Shown here in pieces: positions 1 to 7,380 of a stretch of 13,540 bases of DNA (its first letter is position 1; each line of letters opens with the position of its first letter). The stretch is taken from positions 1-13,540 of the forward strand of contig CACORA010000042.1 in NCBI GenBank assembly GCA_902629495.1. The letters run 5' to 3'. The position numbers and the translations under genes were made by a program. The DNA comes from Planctomycetaceae bacterium. GTDB taxonomy: Bacteria > Planctomycetota > Planctomycetia > Pirellulales > UBA1268. Below the pieces are notes generated by a model. The model ran no database searches, was not told where the DNA came from, and was given only the letters and a program-made list of their open reading frames with translations.

Positions 1-1
1 G

Positions 2-301
2 GGGGCTTTCTTTCCAGGTGGCATGCGGGTTCGACGCCCACGTCCTCAAGGCGACAGGCCCGACAAAACGCGTCGCCCCTCTTCTGACGCACGACCAAAG
101 GACGGGCAGAAGAGGCCCGAGAAGTCAAAAGATTCTCAAGAGCGGACCAGACCAACCCTGTCCGAGGCTGACAAACTTGCCATGGCTGATCGAAAAAAAG
201 CCTTTGAAAGCTACTATTCATCTCTCGAGAAGCGTGCTGAAGAACGAGGGATGGACTTTGACAGCATGAAGCGTCGGTTGATGATGGTTGGTTGGCGGTA
301 A
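2..301 (+). CDS. Basic, charged hypothetical protein, probably the C-terminal part of a gene entering from the left
   Basis: The frame is open from base 2 to a TAA at 299-301, with no stop before the left edge, so the true start may lie outside the window. The first internal ATG is at 23, but the only purine-rich stretch (AGGTGG) ends one base before it, which is too close for a ribosome binding site. The first ~45 residues after that ATG are rich in Arg, Lys, Pro and Asp and look disordered. The last ~45 (from about LSEADKLAMADRKKAF to MMVGWR) look like a charged helical segment. I recognise no domain or family. It could be the tail of a larger protein or a small nucleic-acid-binding protein starting at 23 or 182. 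It lies 64 bases upstream of the glycosyltransferase gene on the same strand, so the two may be co-transcribed. Confidence 0.45.
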   Translation, partial: GAFFPGGMRVRRPRPQGDRPDKTRRPSSDARPKDGQKRPEKSKDSQERTRPTLSEADKLAMADRKKAFESYYSSLEKRAEERGMDFDSMKRRLMMVGWR

Positions 302-365
302 GATTGGATGACTCACAATAATCTGGTGTTGGCAACTCCTGTCATCATTTCAATAATTCTGGCAC

Positions 366-1904
366 ATGCTGCCTGAGAACGAATCGCCACCACCGGTTTC
401 TGTCACTTCGTCCAAAAACACTTGGGTTCGTGATCCCACAATTTATTTTTTCGGGATGTTTGTCATCCTGCATGTCGTGGGCTGGACGATTGTTCCTGCA
501 CTGGCTCAACGCAGCCTGCCGTTTGACACGATTGAAATGCTGTATTGGGGGCATGAGTGGCAATGGGGCTATTACAAACATCCTCCACTGCCAGCCTGGA
601 TTGCAGAAGGTTGCTGGCTGTTATTCGGTGGTGCCGATTGGCCACTTTATTTTTGTAGTCAAATCTGTGTTGCCTTGTGTTTCATTGCAGCCTGGCGGTT
701 CGCGAGAGAAGTACTCTCACCGTGGCCTGCACTCGTATCTGTGATGTTGCTTGAGCTGTGCCCGTATCTCAATTTTACAACACCACAGTGGAACAATAAC
801 GGACCGACAAAGCCAGCGTGGGCGTTTGCAATACTGTTTGTGTATCTGGCTCTTACACGAAGACGACCATGGTTCTGGGTGGGTGCTGGAGTTTCACTTG
901 GACTTGCAATGCTGGCAAAATACGATGTCTTACTTCTCATTGTGAGTTTGACTGGTTTTCTGGCAATTCACCCAACTGCCCGTTGGGTATGGAGAACGCC
1001 AGGACCATACGCCATGTTCTGTGTGGCTGGATGTGTTGTAGCTCCCCACCTTGCCTGGCTACCAGGTGCCGACAACCCAACCCTTTCCTATCTTTCATCG
1101 CGGCTTCCTGAACAAGACTCATGGACAGACCATATTCTTCACCCACTGGAGTTTTTGGCCTCTCAAACTGGAGCCGTCATAGGTATCCCGTTACTCATCA
1201 GTTCTGTTTTTGGTTGGAAATGGCATAGAAAACCTGCCGAGGATTCACGTGCCGTTGCACGAGACTATCTCCTTTGCGTCGTGTTTGGTCCACCTCTTTT
1301 GGCGATCTCTGTTTCAATCTTCTCTGGATTATATCTCGTTGCCCTTTGGGGCTCAGCCATGTGGACCTTTTTCGGTATACTGCTGATGGTACTGTTCGAG
1401 CCTGCTGGAACCGTTGGTCAATACCGCCAACTGGCTCGGCGCTGTATTGCGTGGGGAGCAATCTTCCTTGCTGCTTTTGGCATTGCAAAGGCTTTTCATG
1501 GAGAACTGAAGGGCGTGCCAAGACGGGTTCAGTACCCAGGCAGGGCACTTGCAAATGAGGTTGAACGGCGTTGGAGCCTGGCCGTGAATGATCAGCCCCT
1601 TCAACTCATTGGAGGAGACTGGTGGCTGGCGGGATTGGCTTCATTTTATGATCCTCAACGTCCTCACGTGTACCCCGAACTTCAACCCTCGTGGGCCCCT
1701 TGGACCGATGATCAGATGATGAAGCAACACGGAGGGGTGCTACTCTGGTTGGGACCAAAACCACAGTTTGCTGACTGGGAAAACATCGAGAAACGGTTCC
1801 CACAAGTTCGAAAAGAACCTCCAATGATTTTGCCTGTGCCCGGCGTTTTTCGAAACTTATCTGTGTGTATCCATATGGCTATCATTCCTCCAGCCGGCTC
1901 GTAA
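366..1904 (+). CDS. GT39-family (PMT/ArnT-like) integral membrane glycosyltransferase
   Basis: This 512-residue protein has many hydrophobic segments (for example around residues 27-47, 97-110, 120-132, 152-163, 171-200, 215-230, 268-283, 300-345 and 358-375) and a soluble C-terminal part of about 130 residues. Its N-terminal loop carries the usual family signature: an acidic D54-T-I-E57 followed by YWG and then YYKHPPLP at 69-76. A WNNNGP segment lies at 142-147 and LAKYD at 183-187. Members of this family (dolichyl-phosphate mannosyltransferases, ArnT) move a sugar from a polyprenyl-phosphate carrier to a protein or lipid on the outer face of the inner membrane. Donor and acceptor here cannot be told. 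No clear ribosome binding site precedes the ATG at 366, so the start is uncertain, but no in-frame ATG lies between it and the upstream gene. A 6-bp hairpin follows the stop codon. Confidence 0.8.
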   Translation: MLPENESPPPVSVTSSKNTWVRDPTIYFFGMFVILHVVGWTIVPALAQRSLPFDTIEMLYWGHEWQWGYYKHPPLPAWIAEGCWLLFGGADWPLYFCSQICVALCFIAAWRFAREVLSPWPALVSVMLLELCPYLNFTTPQWNNNGPTKPAWAFAILFVYLALTRRRPWFWVGAGVSLGLAMLAKYDVLLLIVSLTGFLAIHPTARWVWRTPGPYAMFCVAGCVVAPHLAWLPGADNPTLSYLSSRLPEQDSWTDHILHPLEFLASQTGAVIGIPLLISSVFGWKWHRKPAEDSRAVARDYLLCVVFGPPLLAISVSIFSGLYLVALWGSAMWTFFGILLMVLFEPAGTVGQYRQLARRCIAWGAIFLAAFGIAKAFHGELKGVPRRVQYPGRALANEVERRWSLAVNDQPLQLIGGDWWLAGLASFYDPQRPHVYPELQPSWAPWTDDQMMKQHGGVLLWLGPKPQFADWENIEKRFPQVRKEPPMILPVPGVFRNLSVCIHMAIIPPAGS

Positions 1905-1921
1905 TCAGGGATTCGCCCTGA
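1905..1921 (+). terminator. Small hairpin right after the glycosyltransferase stop (weak terminator candidate)
   Basis: TCAGGG (1905-1910) and CCCTGA (1916-1921) form a perfect 6-bp stem with the 5-base loop ATTCG, directly after the TAA. No T-run follows, so it is not a classical intrinsic terminator. It could still stabilise the mRNA end or act with Rho. Confidence 0.25.
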
Positions 1922-2134
1922 ACGAGACGTCGCGATGACTGTATTTCATGCGTGGTGTCATCACTCCACCCACGCAAAACGGTATCTCCAAAACGGCAAA
2001 CACATTGGGATACAGAACGCTCGAACAAGCCTCTCTTGGCAAAGAATGCTTGTCACACTTCAGTCATCTCATCACATTCACCACCACTTACCTTCGATCG
2101 GAGATGAACCGGGAGAACGCGTAATAAAGAAAAA
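1922..2134. other. Intergenic stretch without a recognisable gene
   Basis: I see no credible gene here. The only sizeable open frames run through the tRNA complement and have no family resemblance. A short inverted repeat, GCGTGG and CCACGC about 14 bases apart, lies near 1951-1976 and has no flanking T- or A-run in the position a terminator would need. The right end (2130-2134) is an A-run that reads as a T-run after the minus-strand tRNA. Confidence 0.5.
2129..2134 (-). terminator. T-run directly after tRNA-Cys
   Basis: Reading the minus strand, the tRNA acceptor stem is followed by TTTTTT (2135-2130, the first being the discriminator) and then CTTT. A stable GC stem followed by U residues could end transcription, using the tRNA fold itself as the hairpin. 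No separate hairpin is seen in the next 30 bases. Confidence 0.3.
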
Positions 2135-2206
2135 AGGCGCCGGTGGGAGTCGAACCCACGATGGCGGATTTGCAATCCGCTGCCTTAGCCACTTGGCTAC
2201 GGCGCC
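2135..2206 (-). tRNA. tRNA-Cys (anticodon GCA)
   Basis: On the minus strand this stretch folds as a full cloverleaf. The 7-bp acceptor stem pairs GGCGCCG (2206-2200) with CGGCGCC (2142-2136). The D arm begins TAGCC. The anticodon stem is GCGGA/TCCGC with loop TTGCAAA, placing anticodon GCA at 2173-2171. The variable loop has four bases, and the T arm is GTGGG-TTCGACT-CCCAC. The unpaired base after the acceptor stem (2135) is U, the discriminator base expected for cysteine tRNA. The next bases are T-rich, so the CCA tail is not encoded and must be added after transcription. The gene stands alone and is antisense to the flanking genes. Confidence 0.97.
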
Positions 2207-2221
2207 ATAAACCGTTGGTGT

Positions 2222-2260
2222 ACGCTAGGGTAAATTTGGCCGGGCAGTCAAGACTGTCAA
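2222..2260 (-). promoter_or_regulatory. Candidate promoter of tRNA-Cys
   Basis: On the minus strand, two TTGAC-type hexamers lie upstream of the tRNA: TTGACA (2260-2255) and TTGACT (2251-2246). The second is 18 bases from TAGCGT (2227-2222), a poor -10 match at 3 of 6, which would put the transcript start about 8 bases before the mature tRNA. The -35 elements are good and the -10 is weak. The pair also creates a short inverted repeat, CAGTC-AA-GACTG, at 2245-2256. Confidence 0.3.
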
Positions 2261-2398
2261 TTTGCAAAGTACCATCAAAAGGCTCCCGAACCGGTAATTA
2301 CTCCTTTGCGTCAATGCATCGGCGATCTACCCGCCAAGTCTTAAGTTTTCAGTTTGTTCAAGCGGGAAACCGGTAGCGAATGACCATGATGGCAGTTG

Positions 2399-2427
2399 TT
2401 TGACATGACCGCTATAGTCTCTATTTT
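2399..2427 (+). promoter_or_regulatory. Candidate sigma70-type promoter of the gnd operon
   Basis: A perfect -35 hexamer TTGACA (2399-2404) is followed after exactly 17 bases by TATTTT (2422-2427), which matches four of six consensus bases. The expected transcript start is near 2434, giving a leader of about 65 bases before gnd. The stretch between the tRNA and gnd (2207-2499) holds no credible gene, so a promoter is expected here. An alternative -10, TATAGT at 2413-2418, has no good -35 at proper spacing. Confidence 0.5.
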
Positions 2428-2499
2428 TCGTATTTTTACAAATACTGTTGTGATTCGTTTTCCACTCCCTCAACTATTCGTAGGAAAGCATACGTTTCA

Positions 2500-3978
2500 A
2501 TGGCAACGGAAACTCAGGGAACATGTGACATCGGACTTATTGGCCTTGCAGTTATGGGTGAAAATCTTGCCCTGAATATTGCAAGTCGAGGCTATTCAAT
2601 TGCGGTCTATAACCGTACGACACAGGTTACAGATGCATTTACATCCGGCAGAGGCCATCAGCCAAATATTCACGGCTGTCAGTCCATTGAAGCACTTGTG
2701 AATGCACTGAAAACACCACGAAAAGTCATGCTTATGGTCAAAGCCGGTCCAGCAGTTGATCAAATTATTGACACCCTTATTCCATTGCTCTCAAAGGGTG
2801 ACGTCATCATCGATGGAGGCAACACACTTTTTTCTGATACAGAACGTCGCACGAAGGAAGTCGAATCCAAAGGGCTTCTCTATGTCGGAACGGGTGTTTC
2901 AGGAGGCGAAGAAGGTGCCCTCAAGGGGCCGAGTCTTATGCCAGGAGGAACCGAGGATGCATGGCCTCTCATCCAACCGATTTTTCAGGCGATCGCTGCA
3001 AAGGTTGGCCCAAAGGGTGACATCCCGTGCTGTGATTGGGTTGGCCCTCGAGGGGCAGGACATTACGTAAAAATGGTCCACAATGGCATTGAGTATGGAG
3101 ATATGCAACTCATCTGCGAAGCGTACTCACTGCTCAAGTATGGTGCTGGACTGTCCAACAACGACTTGGCCGAGGTATTTGACACGTGGAACCACGGTGA
3201 GCTTGATAGCTATCTGATTGAGATCACACGTGACATCTTTACGGTGAAGGATCCAGAGACAGGTGACTTCATCGTCGATCGTATTCTCGATAAAGCTGGT
3301 GCGAAAGGTACAGGCAAATGGATGAGTCAGCTTGCCCTTGACCTCGGTGTACCGAGTACTCTGGTCACTGAAGCCGTGTATGCACGTTGTTTGTCAGCCC
3401 TCAAGGATGCACGCGTTCGTGCCAGCAAGGTACTCAGTGGTCCTGACCTCAACACGCACGATGATCCACTGACGTTCATCGAACAAGTACGACAGGCTCT
3501 CTATGCATCGAAGATTGCAAGTTATGCCCAAGGTTACGTCCAACTTGCGGCAGCCGCAAAGGAACACGACTGGTCACTGAATTACGGTGATATCGCAATG
3601 ATGTGGCGAGGCGGCTGTATTATTCGTGCTCAGTTTCTCGAAAGAATTCATGAGGCCTATCAGAATCAGCCAGACCTCGAAAACCTGATGCTTGCTCCAT
3701 ATTTCAGAAAAGCACTCACGGATACCCAAAAGTCTTGGAGACATGTTGTTGCCACTGCCGCAACGATTGGAATACCTGTTCCTGCATTCATGACAGCTCT
3801 TGCGTATTACGATGGTTATCGACATGCCAACCTTCCAGCTAATCTTTTGCAAGCACAGCGTGATTATTTTGGTGCGCATACATATGAACGAATTGATAAT
3901 CCAGGTACGTTTCATACCGAGTGGCTTGAGTTACGCCGACCAGTCGAAACGTCTTCACATTCAAAGGAAAACGCATGA
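2500..3978 (+). CDS. gnd: 6-phosphogluconate dehydrogenase, decarboxylating (NADP+)
   Basis: The enzyme oxidises and decarboxylates 6-phosphogluconate to ribulose 5-phosphate, making NADPH, as the third step of the oxidative pentose-phosphate pathway in the cytosol. The 492 residues match the long (~470) family type over the whole length. The N-terminal Rossmann domain has GLAVMG at 15-20 and NRT at 38-40, whose Arg suits the 2'-phosphate of NADP. IIDGGN lies at 103-108 and the substrate loop [10 protein letters not shown] at 132-141. The signature [12 protein letters not shown] (191-202) supplies the expected catalytic Lys191 and Glu198. The C-terminal tail contains [10 protein letters not shown] (455-464), which reaches into the partner subunit in this dimeric family. 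A TAGGAAAG ribosome binding site lies about 12 bases before the ATG. The stop overlaps the SDR start (ATGA), implying translational coupling. No damage is seen. Confidence 0.97.
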   Translation: MATETQGTCDIGLIGLAVMGENLALNIASRGYSIAVYNRTTQVTDAFTSGRGHQPNIHGCQSIEALVNALKTPRKVMLMVKAGPAVDQIIDTLIPLLSKGDVIIDGGNTLFSDTERRTKEVESKGLLYVGTGVSGGEEGALKGPSLMPGGTEDAWPLIQPIFQAIAAKVGPKGDIPCCDWVGPRGAGHYVKMVHNGIEYGDMQLICEAYSLLKYGAGLSNNDLAEVFDTWNHGELDSYLIEITRDIFTVKDPETGDFIVDRILDKAGAKGTGKWMSQLALDLGVPSTLVTEAVYARCLSALKDARVRASKVLSGPDLNTHDDPLTFIEQVRQALYASKIASYAQGYVQLAAAAKEHDWSLNYGDIAMMWRGGCIIRAQFLERIHEAYQNQPDLENLMLAPYFRKALTDTQKSWRHVVATAATIGIPVPAFMTALAYYDGYRHANLPANLLQAQRDYFGAHTYERIDNPGTFHTEWLELRRPVETSSHSKENA

Positions 3979-4757
3979 GCAGTAATTACTTGAAAGAACT
4001 TTTTGGACTGCAGGGACGCTCAGCCGTCGTCGTCGGTGGGACTGGTGTTCTCGGTGGTGCCATTGCAGATGGACTTGCGAGAGCAGGTGCTTTTGTGGTG
4101 GTTGCTGGACGAGGTGCTGATCGAGGAGAAGCGAGGGTTGAAGCCATACGAGAAGCTGGTGGTGATGCGACCTTCGTGAGCGTTGATGCAGTCGATGAGT
4201 CAAGCGTACAGTCTCTTCTTGAGGCCACGATCAATGCTCGGGGACAGGCAGATATCCTTATTAATTGCGCAGGTGTCAATTCGGCTGTCCCCTACTTTGA
4301 TATTCGTGAAGAAGACTTTGAGAACGTTGTAAATACAAATCTCAAGAGTACTCACCTTGGCTGCCAGATCTTTGGTCAGCATATGGCAAAGAATGGCGGT
4401 GGCGCCATCGTCAACATTGGAAGTGTCTCTGCTGACAAGCCGCTTTCCAAAGTTTTTGCATACTCGGCATCGAAAGCAGCCGTTGTAAATTATACTCAAA
4501 ATGTGGCACGCGAATTAGCCCCAAAGAATGTTCGGGTGAATGTCCTCTGCCCTGGTTTTTTTCCAGCTGAACAAAACAGAAAGATTCTTTCTGCTGAAAG
4601 AATCGCGTTGATTATGGGACAAACTCCGATGAATCGCTTTGGTGAACCCGAAGAACTTGTTGGTGCCGTGATTTTACTATGTGCAAGTGGTGCTGGTAGT
4701 TTTATTACGGGAACAAGTCTTTACGTCGACGGTGGTTTTACGGGCATGCGTTTCTAA
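3975..4757 (+). CDS. SDR-family oxidoreductase, sugar-acid dehydrogenase type
   Basis: This is a classical short-chain dehydrogenase/reductase of 260 residues, the usual length. The dinucleotide-binding turn is GGTGVLGG (21-28), NCAG lies at 97-100, and the catalytic set is Ser150, Tyr163 and Lys167 (YSASK). The loop [10 protein letters not shown] (193-202) and the C-terminus [12 protein letters not shown] resemble SDR enzymes acting on sugar acids, such as the SDR-type fructuronate/mannonate reductases and gluconate 5-dehydrogenases. That substrate class is inferred from loop resemblance and from the neighbours. The gene starts inside the gnd stop codon (ATGA, 4-base overlap), with AAGGAAAA about 6 bases upstream as ribosome binding site, so it is co-translated with gnd. 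Residues near 200-212 are encoded by a perfect 9-bp inverted repeat. A role with gluconate-type acids next to 6-phosphogluconate metabolism is plausible. The exact substrate and cofactor remain unknown. Confidence 0.88.
   Translation: MSSNYLKELFGLQGRSAVVVGGTGVLGGAIADGLARAGAFVVVAGRGADRGEARVEAIREAGGDATFVSVDAVDESSVQSLLEATINARGQADILINCAGVNSAVPYFDIREEDFENVVNTNLKSTHLGCQIFGQHMAKNGGGAIVNIGSVSADKPLSKVFAYSASKAAVVNYTQNVARELAPKNVRVNVLCPGFFPAEQNRKILSAERIALIMGQTPMNRFGEPEELVGAVILLCASGAGSFITGTSLYVDGGFTGMRF
4583..4604 (+). repeat. Perfect 9-bp inverted repeat with 4-base loop inside the SDR gene
   Basis: GATTCTTTC (4583-4591) and GAAAGAATC (4596-4604) are exact reverse complements around TGCT. A competing 5-bp stem GAAAG-ATT-CTTTC begins at 4579 and shares bases with the first arm. 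The repeat is in coding sequence and no T-run follows. Confidence 0.6.
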
Positions 4758-4770
4758 CAAACGAATGCTT

Positions 4771-4800
4771 TCGACACATATTCAAATCAGTGAATACGAT
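4771..4800 (+). promoter_or_regulatory. Candidate zwf promoter with an inverted repeat in its spacer
   Basis: TCGACA (4771-4776, five of six matches to the -35 consensus) and TACGAT (4795-4800, four of six to -10) are 18 bases apart, in the 122-base gap before zwf. Between them lies a perfect 6-6-6 inverted repeat, TATTCA (4779-4784) and TGAATA (4791-4796), touching the -10 element, as an operator might. This rests only on pattern matching. Confidence 0.35.
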
Positions 4801-4879
4801 GAACGGCTGCCAACTGCTTCTTATTTCTTCTGATTCCTTGCATCATTGAAACGACACCGCATGCCCGAATGGTCTCACG

Positions 4880-6343
4880 ATGACAGAAAACACATCCTCA
4901 ACGATCGTGATCTTTGGGGCGTCCGGCGATCTTACGAGCCGTAAACTCGTTCCGGCGCTCTACAACCTCCACCGAACAGGCGAATTACCTGCTCATACGA
5001 GAATTGTGGGTTTCTCTCGAACACCGATGTCGGATGAGGCCTGGAGGCATTCGCTGCGCGAAACGACAGCGAATCATATAGATGATTTTGATGAGCCATC
5101 ATGGATAACGTTTGCCAACAATATTTTCTACCAACCGGGAGACATACAGAAGAGATCAGACTTCGATTCCCTTCAGCACAAACTCGACACCATTGAGCAA
5201 AAACGTCTTGCGACACGCGTCTACTACCTTGCCACTGCACCACAGTTTTACTGGCCTGTGGCCTCAAATCTGGGCAGCCTTGGAATGAACGATGAATCGC
5301 ATGGCCTAAGAAGGATTGTCGTTGAGAAACCATTTGGCACTGACCTTTCATCAGCTCAAATTCTTAATTCAAAACTCCATTCCGTTTTTGATGAAAGCCA
5401 GATCTATCGTATCGATCACTATCTCGGGAAAGAATCCGTTCAAAACATATTGGCATTGCGATTTGCCAATACGATTTTCGAGCCTGTTTGGAATCGTCGT
5501 TACATCGATCACGTACAGATTACCGTTGCAGAAAAAGTTTCTGTAGGACGACGAGGAGACTACTATGACAAGTCCGGGGTACTTCGAGACATGTTTCAAA
5601 ACCATTTGCTGCAGTTACTGATGGTCACCGCAATGGAAGCTCCTGTTCTGTTTAATGCAGAAGCTGTTCGAAATGAAAAAGTGAAAGTACTCGATGCCAT
5701 TCGTCCTCTTGACAACGACCGTGTTCAAGCTGCCAGCGTGCGAGGACAGTATGACGGTTACCGTAAAGAACCAGGCGTTTCTCCTGCAAGTCAAACCCCA
5801 ACATTTGGTGCCATTCGTTTGGAAATTGACTCTTGGCGATGGCAAGGCGTACCGTTCTATCTTCGAAGTGGAAAAGCAATGAGTTGTCGTACAACACAAA
5901 TTGTGATCGCCTTTCGTGAACCACCGCTAAAGCTTTTTGGTGGAGGTGAGTCCATTACGAGAGAAGCCAATCGATTGGTCATTCAAATACAACCTGCTGA
6001 GGGCATCCAGCTTCACTTCCATACAAAGGTCCCGGGTGAGGGCATGCGGTTGAGACTGACGGACCTCGAATTCAGTTATTCAAGGGAGTTTTCTGGTCGT
6101 TTGCCTGAGGCTTATGAACCCTTACTGCTTGACGTTATGACAGGAGATGCAAGCCTCTTTGCCCGATCAGACGAAGTAGAAAAGTCCTGGGAGATTATTG
6201 ACCCATTCGTGAACGTCTGGGGGTCTCTGGAACTACCACCCATTCCAGAATATGAATCTGGTTTTTGGGGCCCCCCGGTATCAGCCGAATGGATGGAGGC
6301 GCAGGGACGAACATGGTTCGATCAGTGCCCAGTACTTACCTAA
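4880..6343 (+). CDS. zwf: Glucose-6-phosphate 1-dehydrogenase
   Basis: The enzyme oxidises glucose 6-phosphate to 6-phosphogluconolactone with NAD(P)+, the entry step of the oxidative pentose-phosphate pathway. Its 487 residues are the usual bacterial length. The nucleotide fold has GASGDL at 13-18, EKPFGTDL lies at 149-156, and the signature RIDHYLGKE spans 177-185, with His180 and Lys184 as substrate-phosphate ligands by analogy with the Leuconostoc enzyme. DMFQNH at 237-242 supplies the likely catalytic base His242. The C-terminal half keeps the family landmarks FYLRSGK (326-332) and LLLDVMTGDASLFAR (415-429). No strong ribosome binding site precedes the ATG, and the nearby upstream ATGs (4861, 4869) are out of frame. 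The 3' end overlaps the start of a dus gene by about 31 bases. With gnd it gives two of the three pathway steps; the lactonase gene (pgl) is not here. Confidence 0.96.
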   Translation: MTENTSSTIVIFGASGDLTSRKLVPALYNLHRTGELPAHTRIVGFSRTPMSDEAWRHSLRETTANHIDDFDEPSWITFANNIFYQPGDIQKRSDFDSLQHKLDTIEQKRLATRVYYLATAPQFYWPVASNLGSLGMNDESHGLRRIVVEKPFGTDLSSAQILNSKLHSVFDESQIYRIDHYLGKESVQNILALRFANTIFEPVWNRRYIDHVQITVAEKVSVGRRGDYYDKSGVLRDMFQNHLLQLLMVTAMEAPVLFNAEAVRNEKVKVLDAIRPLDNDRVQAASVRGQYDGYRKEPGVSPASQTPTFGAIRLEIDSWRWQGVPFYLRSGKAMSCRTTQIVIAFREPPLKLFGGGESITREANRLVIQIQPAEGIQLHFHTKVPGEGMRLRLTDLEFSYSREFSGRLPEAYEPLLLDVMTGDASLFARSDEVEKSWEIIDPFVNVWGSLELPPIPEYESGFWGPPVSAEWMEAQGRTWFDQCPVLT

Positions 6344-7380
6344 ACAAACTGCAACTTGGGAACATCGAGTTTGCATCCCCAGTCATGCAGGCCGCGTTGT
6401 CCGGATACAGTGATCTTCCTATGCGCGTACTCGCCAGAAGATTTGGTGCTGCGTATTCTCTCTGCGAGGTACTCCTCGATAAGTTTTTGGCCGTCATGGG
6501 GAACAACAAAAAGAATCTTGCCCGTGTTGCAATCAGTGATGAAGAACATCCTGTCGGTGGACAGCTAATGGGAGCTAACCCTGATGACTTCCCCCCAGCA
6601 GCCATTCGTTTAGTCGAAGCAGGTTTTGATGTGATTGACATCAACTTTGGTTGCCCCGTTAAAAAGGTTCTTGGTCGATGCCGGGGCGGCTACCTCCTTT
6701 CTGTTCCCGATACTGCTTTAGAAATCATTTCCCGTGTGCGTGATGCCGTGCCGTCTGAGGTGCCCGTTACACTCAAGATGCGCCGAGGCATCGATGATTC
6801 TCAAGAAAGCACGGATAAATTCTGGGCAATCTTTGAAGGCGCTTTCTCACGTGGGATAGCAGCAATTACTGTCCATGGCAGAAGCGTTCAACAACGGTAT
6901 GTTGGACCGAGCAATTGGTCATTCCTGAAAGAAGTAAAACGAGTTGCTGGCAACCGCTATGTTTTTGGTTCGGGTGATCTTTTTTCCGCTCACGCGTGTC
7001 AGGCTATGCTGGAAGAGACCGGTGTTGACGGTCTCAGTGTAGCGCGTGGTGCCATTGGAAACCCATGGATCTTTGAGCAAACCTTGGCGCTTCTGTCAGG
7101 AAAACCAGTCCCTCCTCCTCCAACCCTTCATGAACAACGAGAGGTTCTTCGAGAGCATTTCCGCATGGCAGAGGAACTTCATGGAGAACAACTTGCTGGA
7201 AGAAACATGAGAAAATTTGCAATTAAATATGCTCGGCTTCATCCTGACCATCTCTCTGTACGAGACGCTTTTATCGCAGTAAAGGTCAATGCAGACTGGC
7301 AAGACGTACTTGACAGACACTATGCATCTGATGCGCCCGGGAGAGATCCTTCTGATTCTGTCGATGAAACCTCAGAGTGA
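6313..7380 (+). CDS. tRNA-dihydrouridine synthase, DusB-like (copy 1)
   Basis: Dus enzymes use FMN and NADPH to reduce specific uridines in tRNA to dihydrouridine. The protein is 355 residues from the chosen start. It shows the TIM-barrel order of the family: a first strand PVMQAALSGYSD (23-34), FGCP (112-115) with catalytic Cys114, Lys155 (TLKMRRG), TVHGR (186-190) with His188, the FMN phosphate-binding GSGDL (219-223), VARGAIGNPW (243-252), and the C-terminal helical NMRKFAIKYA (298-307). Two segments differ from the common forms: the first strand has QAALSGYSD instead of APMAGVTD, and the loop after the catalytic Cys reads GRCRGGYLL (121-129) with an extra Cys123. The frame is open back to 6265, but the ATG at 6313 has AGGGA 5 bases upstream and begins where homology begins. 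The gene overlaps zwf by 31 bases and converges on queG. Confidence 0.92.
   Translation: MVRSVPSTYLNKLQLGNIEFASPVMQAALSGYSDLPMRVLARRFGAAYSLCEVLLDKFLAVMGNNKKNLARVAISDEEHPVGGQLMGANPDDFPPAAIRLVEAGFDVIDINFGCPVKKVLGRCRGGYLLSVPDTALEIISRVRDAVPSEVPVTLKMRRGIDDSQESTDKFWAIFEGAFSRGIAAITVHGRSVQQRYVGPSNWSFLKEVKRVAGNRYVFGSGDLFSAHACQAMLEETGVDGLSVARGAIGNPWIFEQTLALLSGKPVPPPPTLHEQREVLREHFRMAEELHGEQLAGRNMRKFAIKYARLHPDHLSVRDAFIAVKVNADWQDVLDRHYASDAPGRDPSDSVDETSE

Noticed and set aside
1951..1976. GCGTGG/CCACGC inverted repeat as a terminator
   Set aside because: It is followed by AAAAC, with no T-run in the right place for either strand, and the loop is long.
2135..2206. tRNA-Cys as an integration site for a mobile element
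   Set aside because: No integrase gene and no repeated 3' end of the tRNA were seen nearby; the flanks are ordinary metabolic genes.
1935..2376. Two plus-strand open frames (1935-2210 and 2143-2376) reading across the tRNA-Cys region
   Set aside because: They translate the complement of the tRNA (giving strings such as GGSRTHDGGF), a well-known source of false genes. Neither has a ribosome binding site or any family resemblance.
6265..6312. Upstream start for dus copy 1 at ATG 6265
   Set aside because: The extra 16 residues (MGPPGISRMDGG...) lie within zwf, have no homology to Dus proteins and no ribosome binding site. The ATG at 6313 has AGGGA at good spacing.
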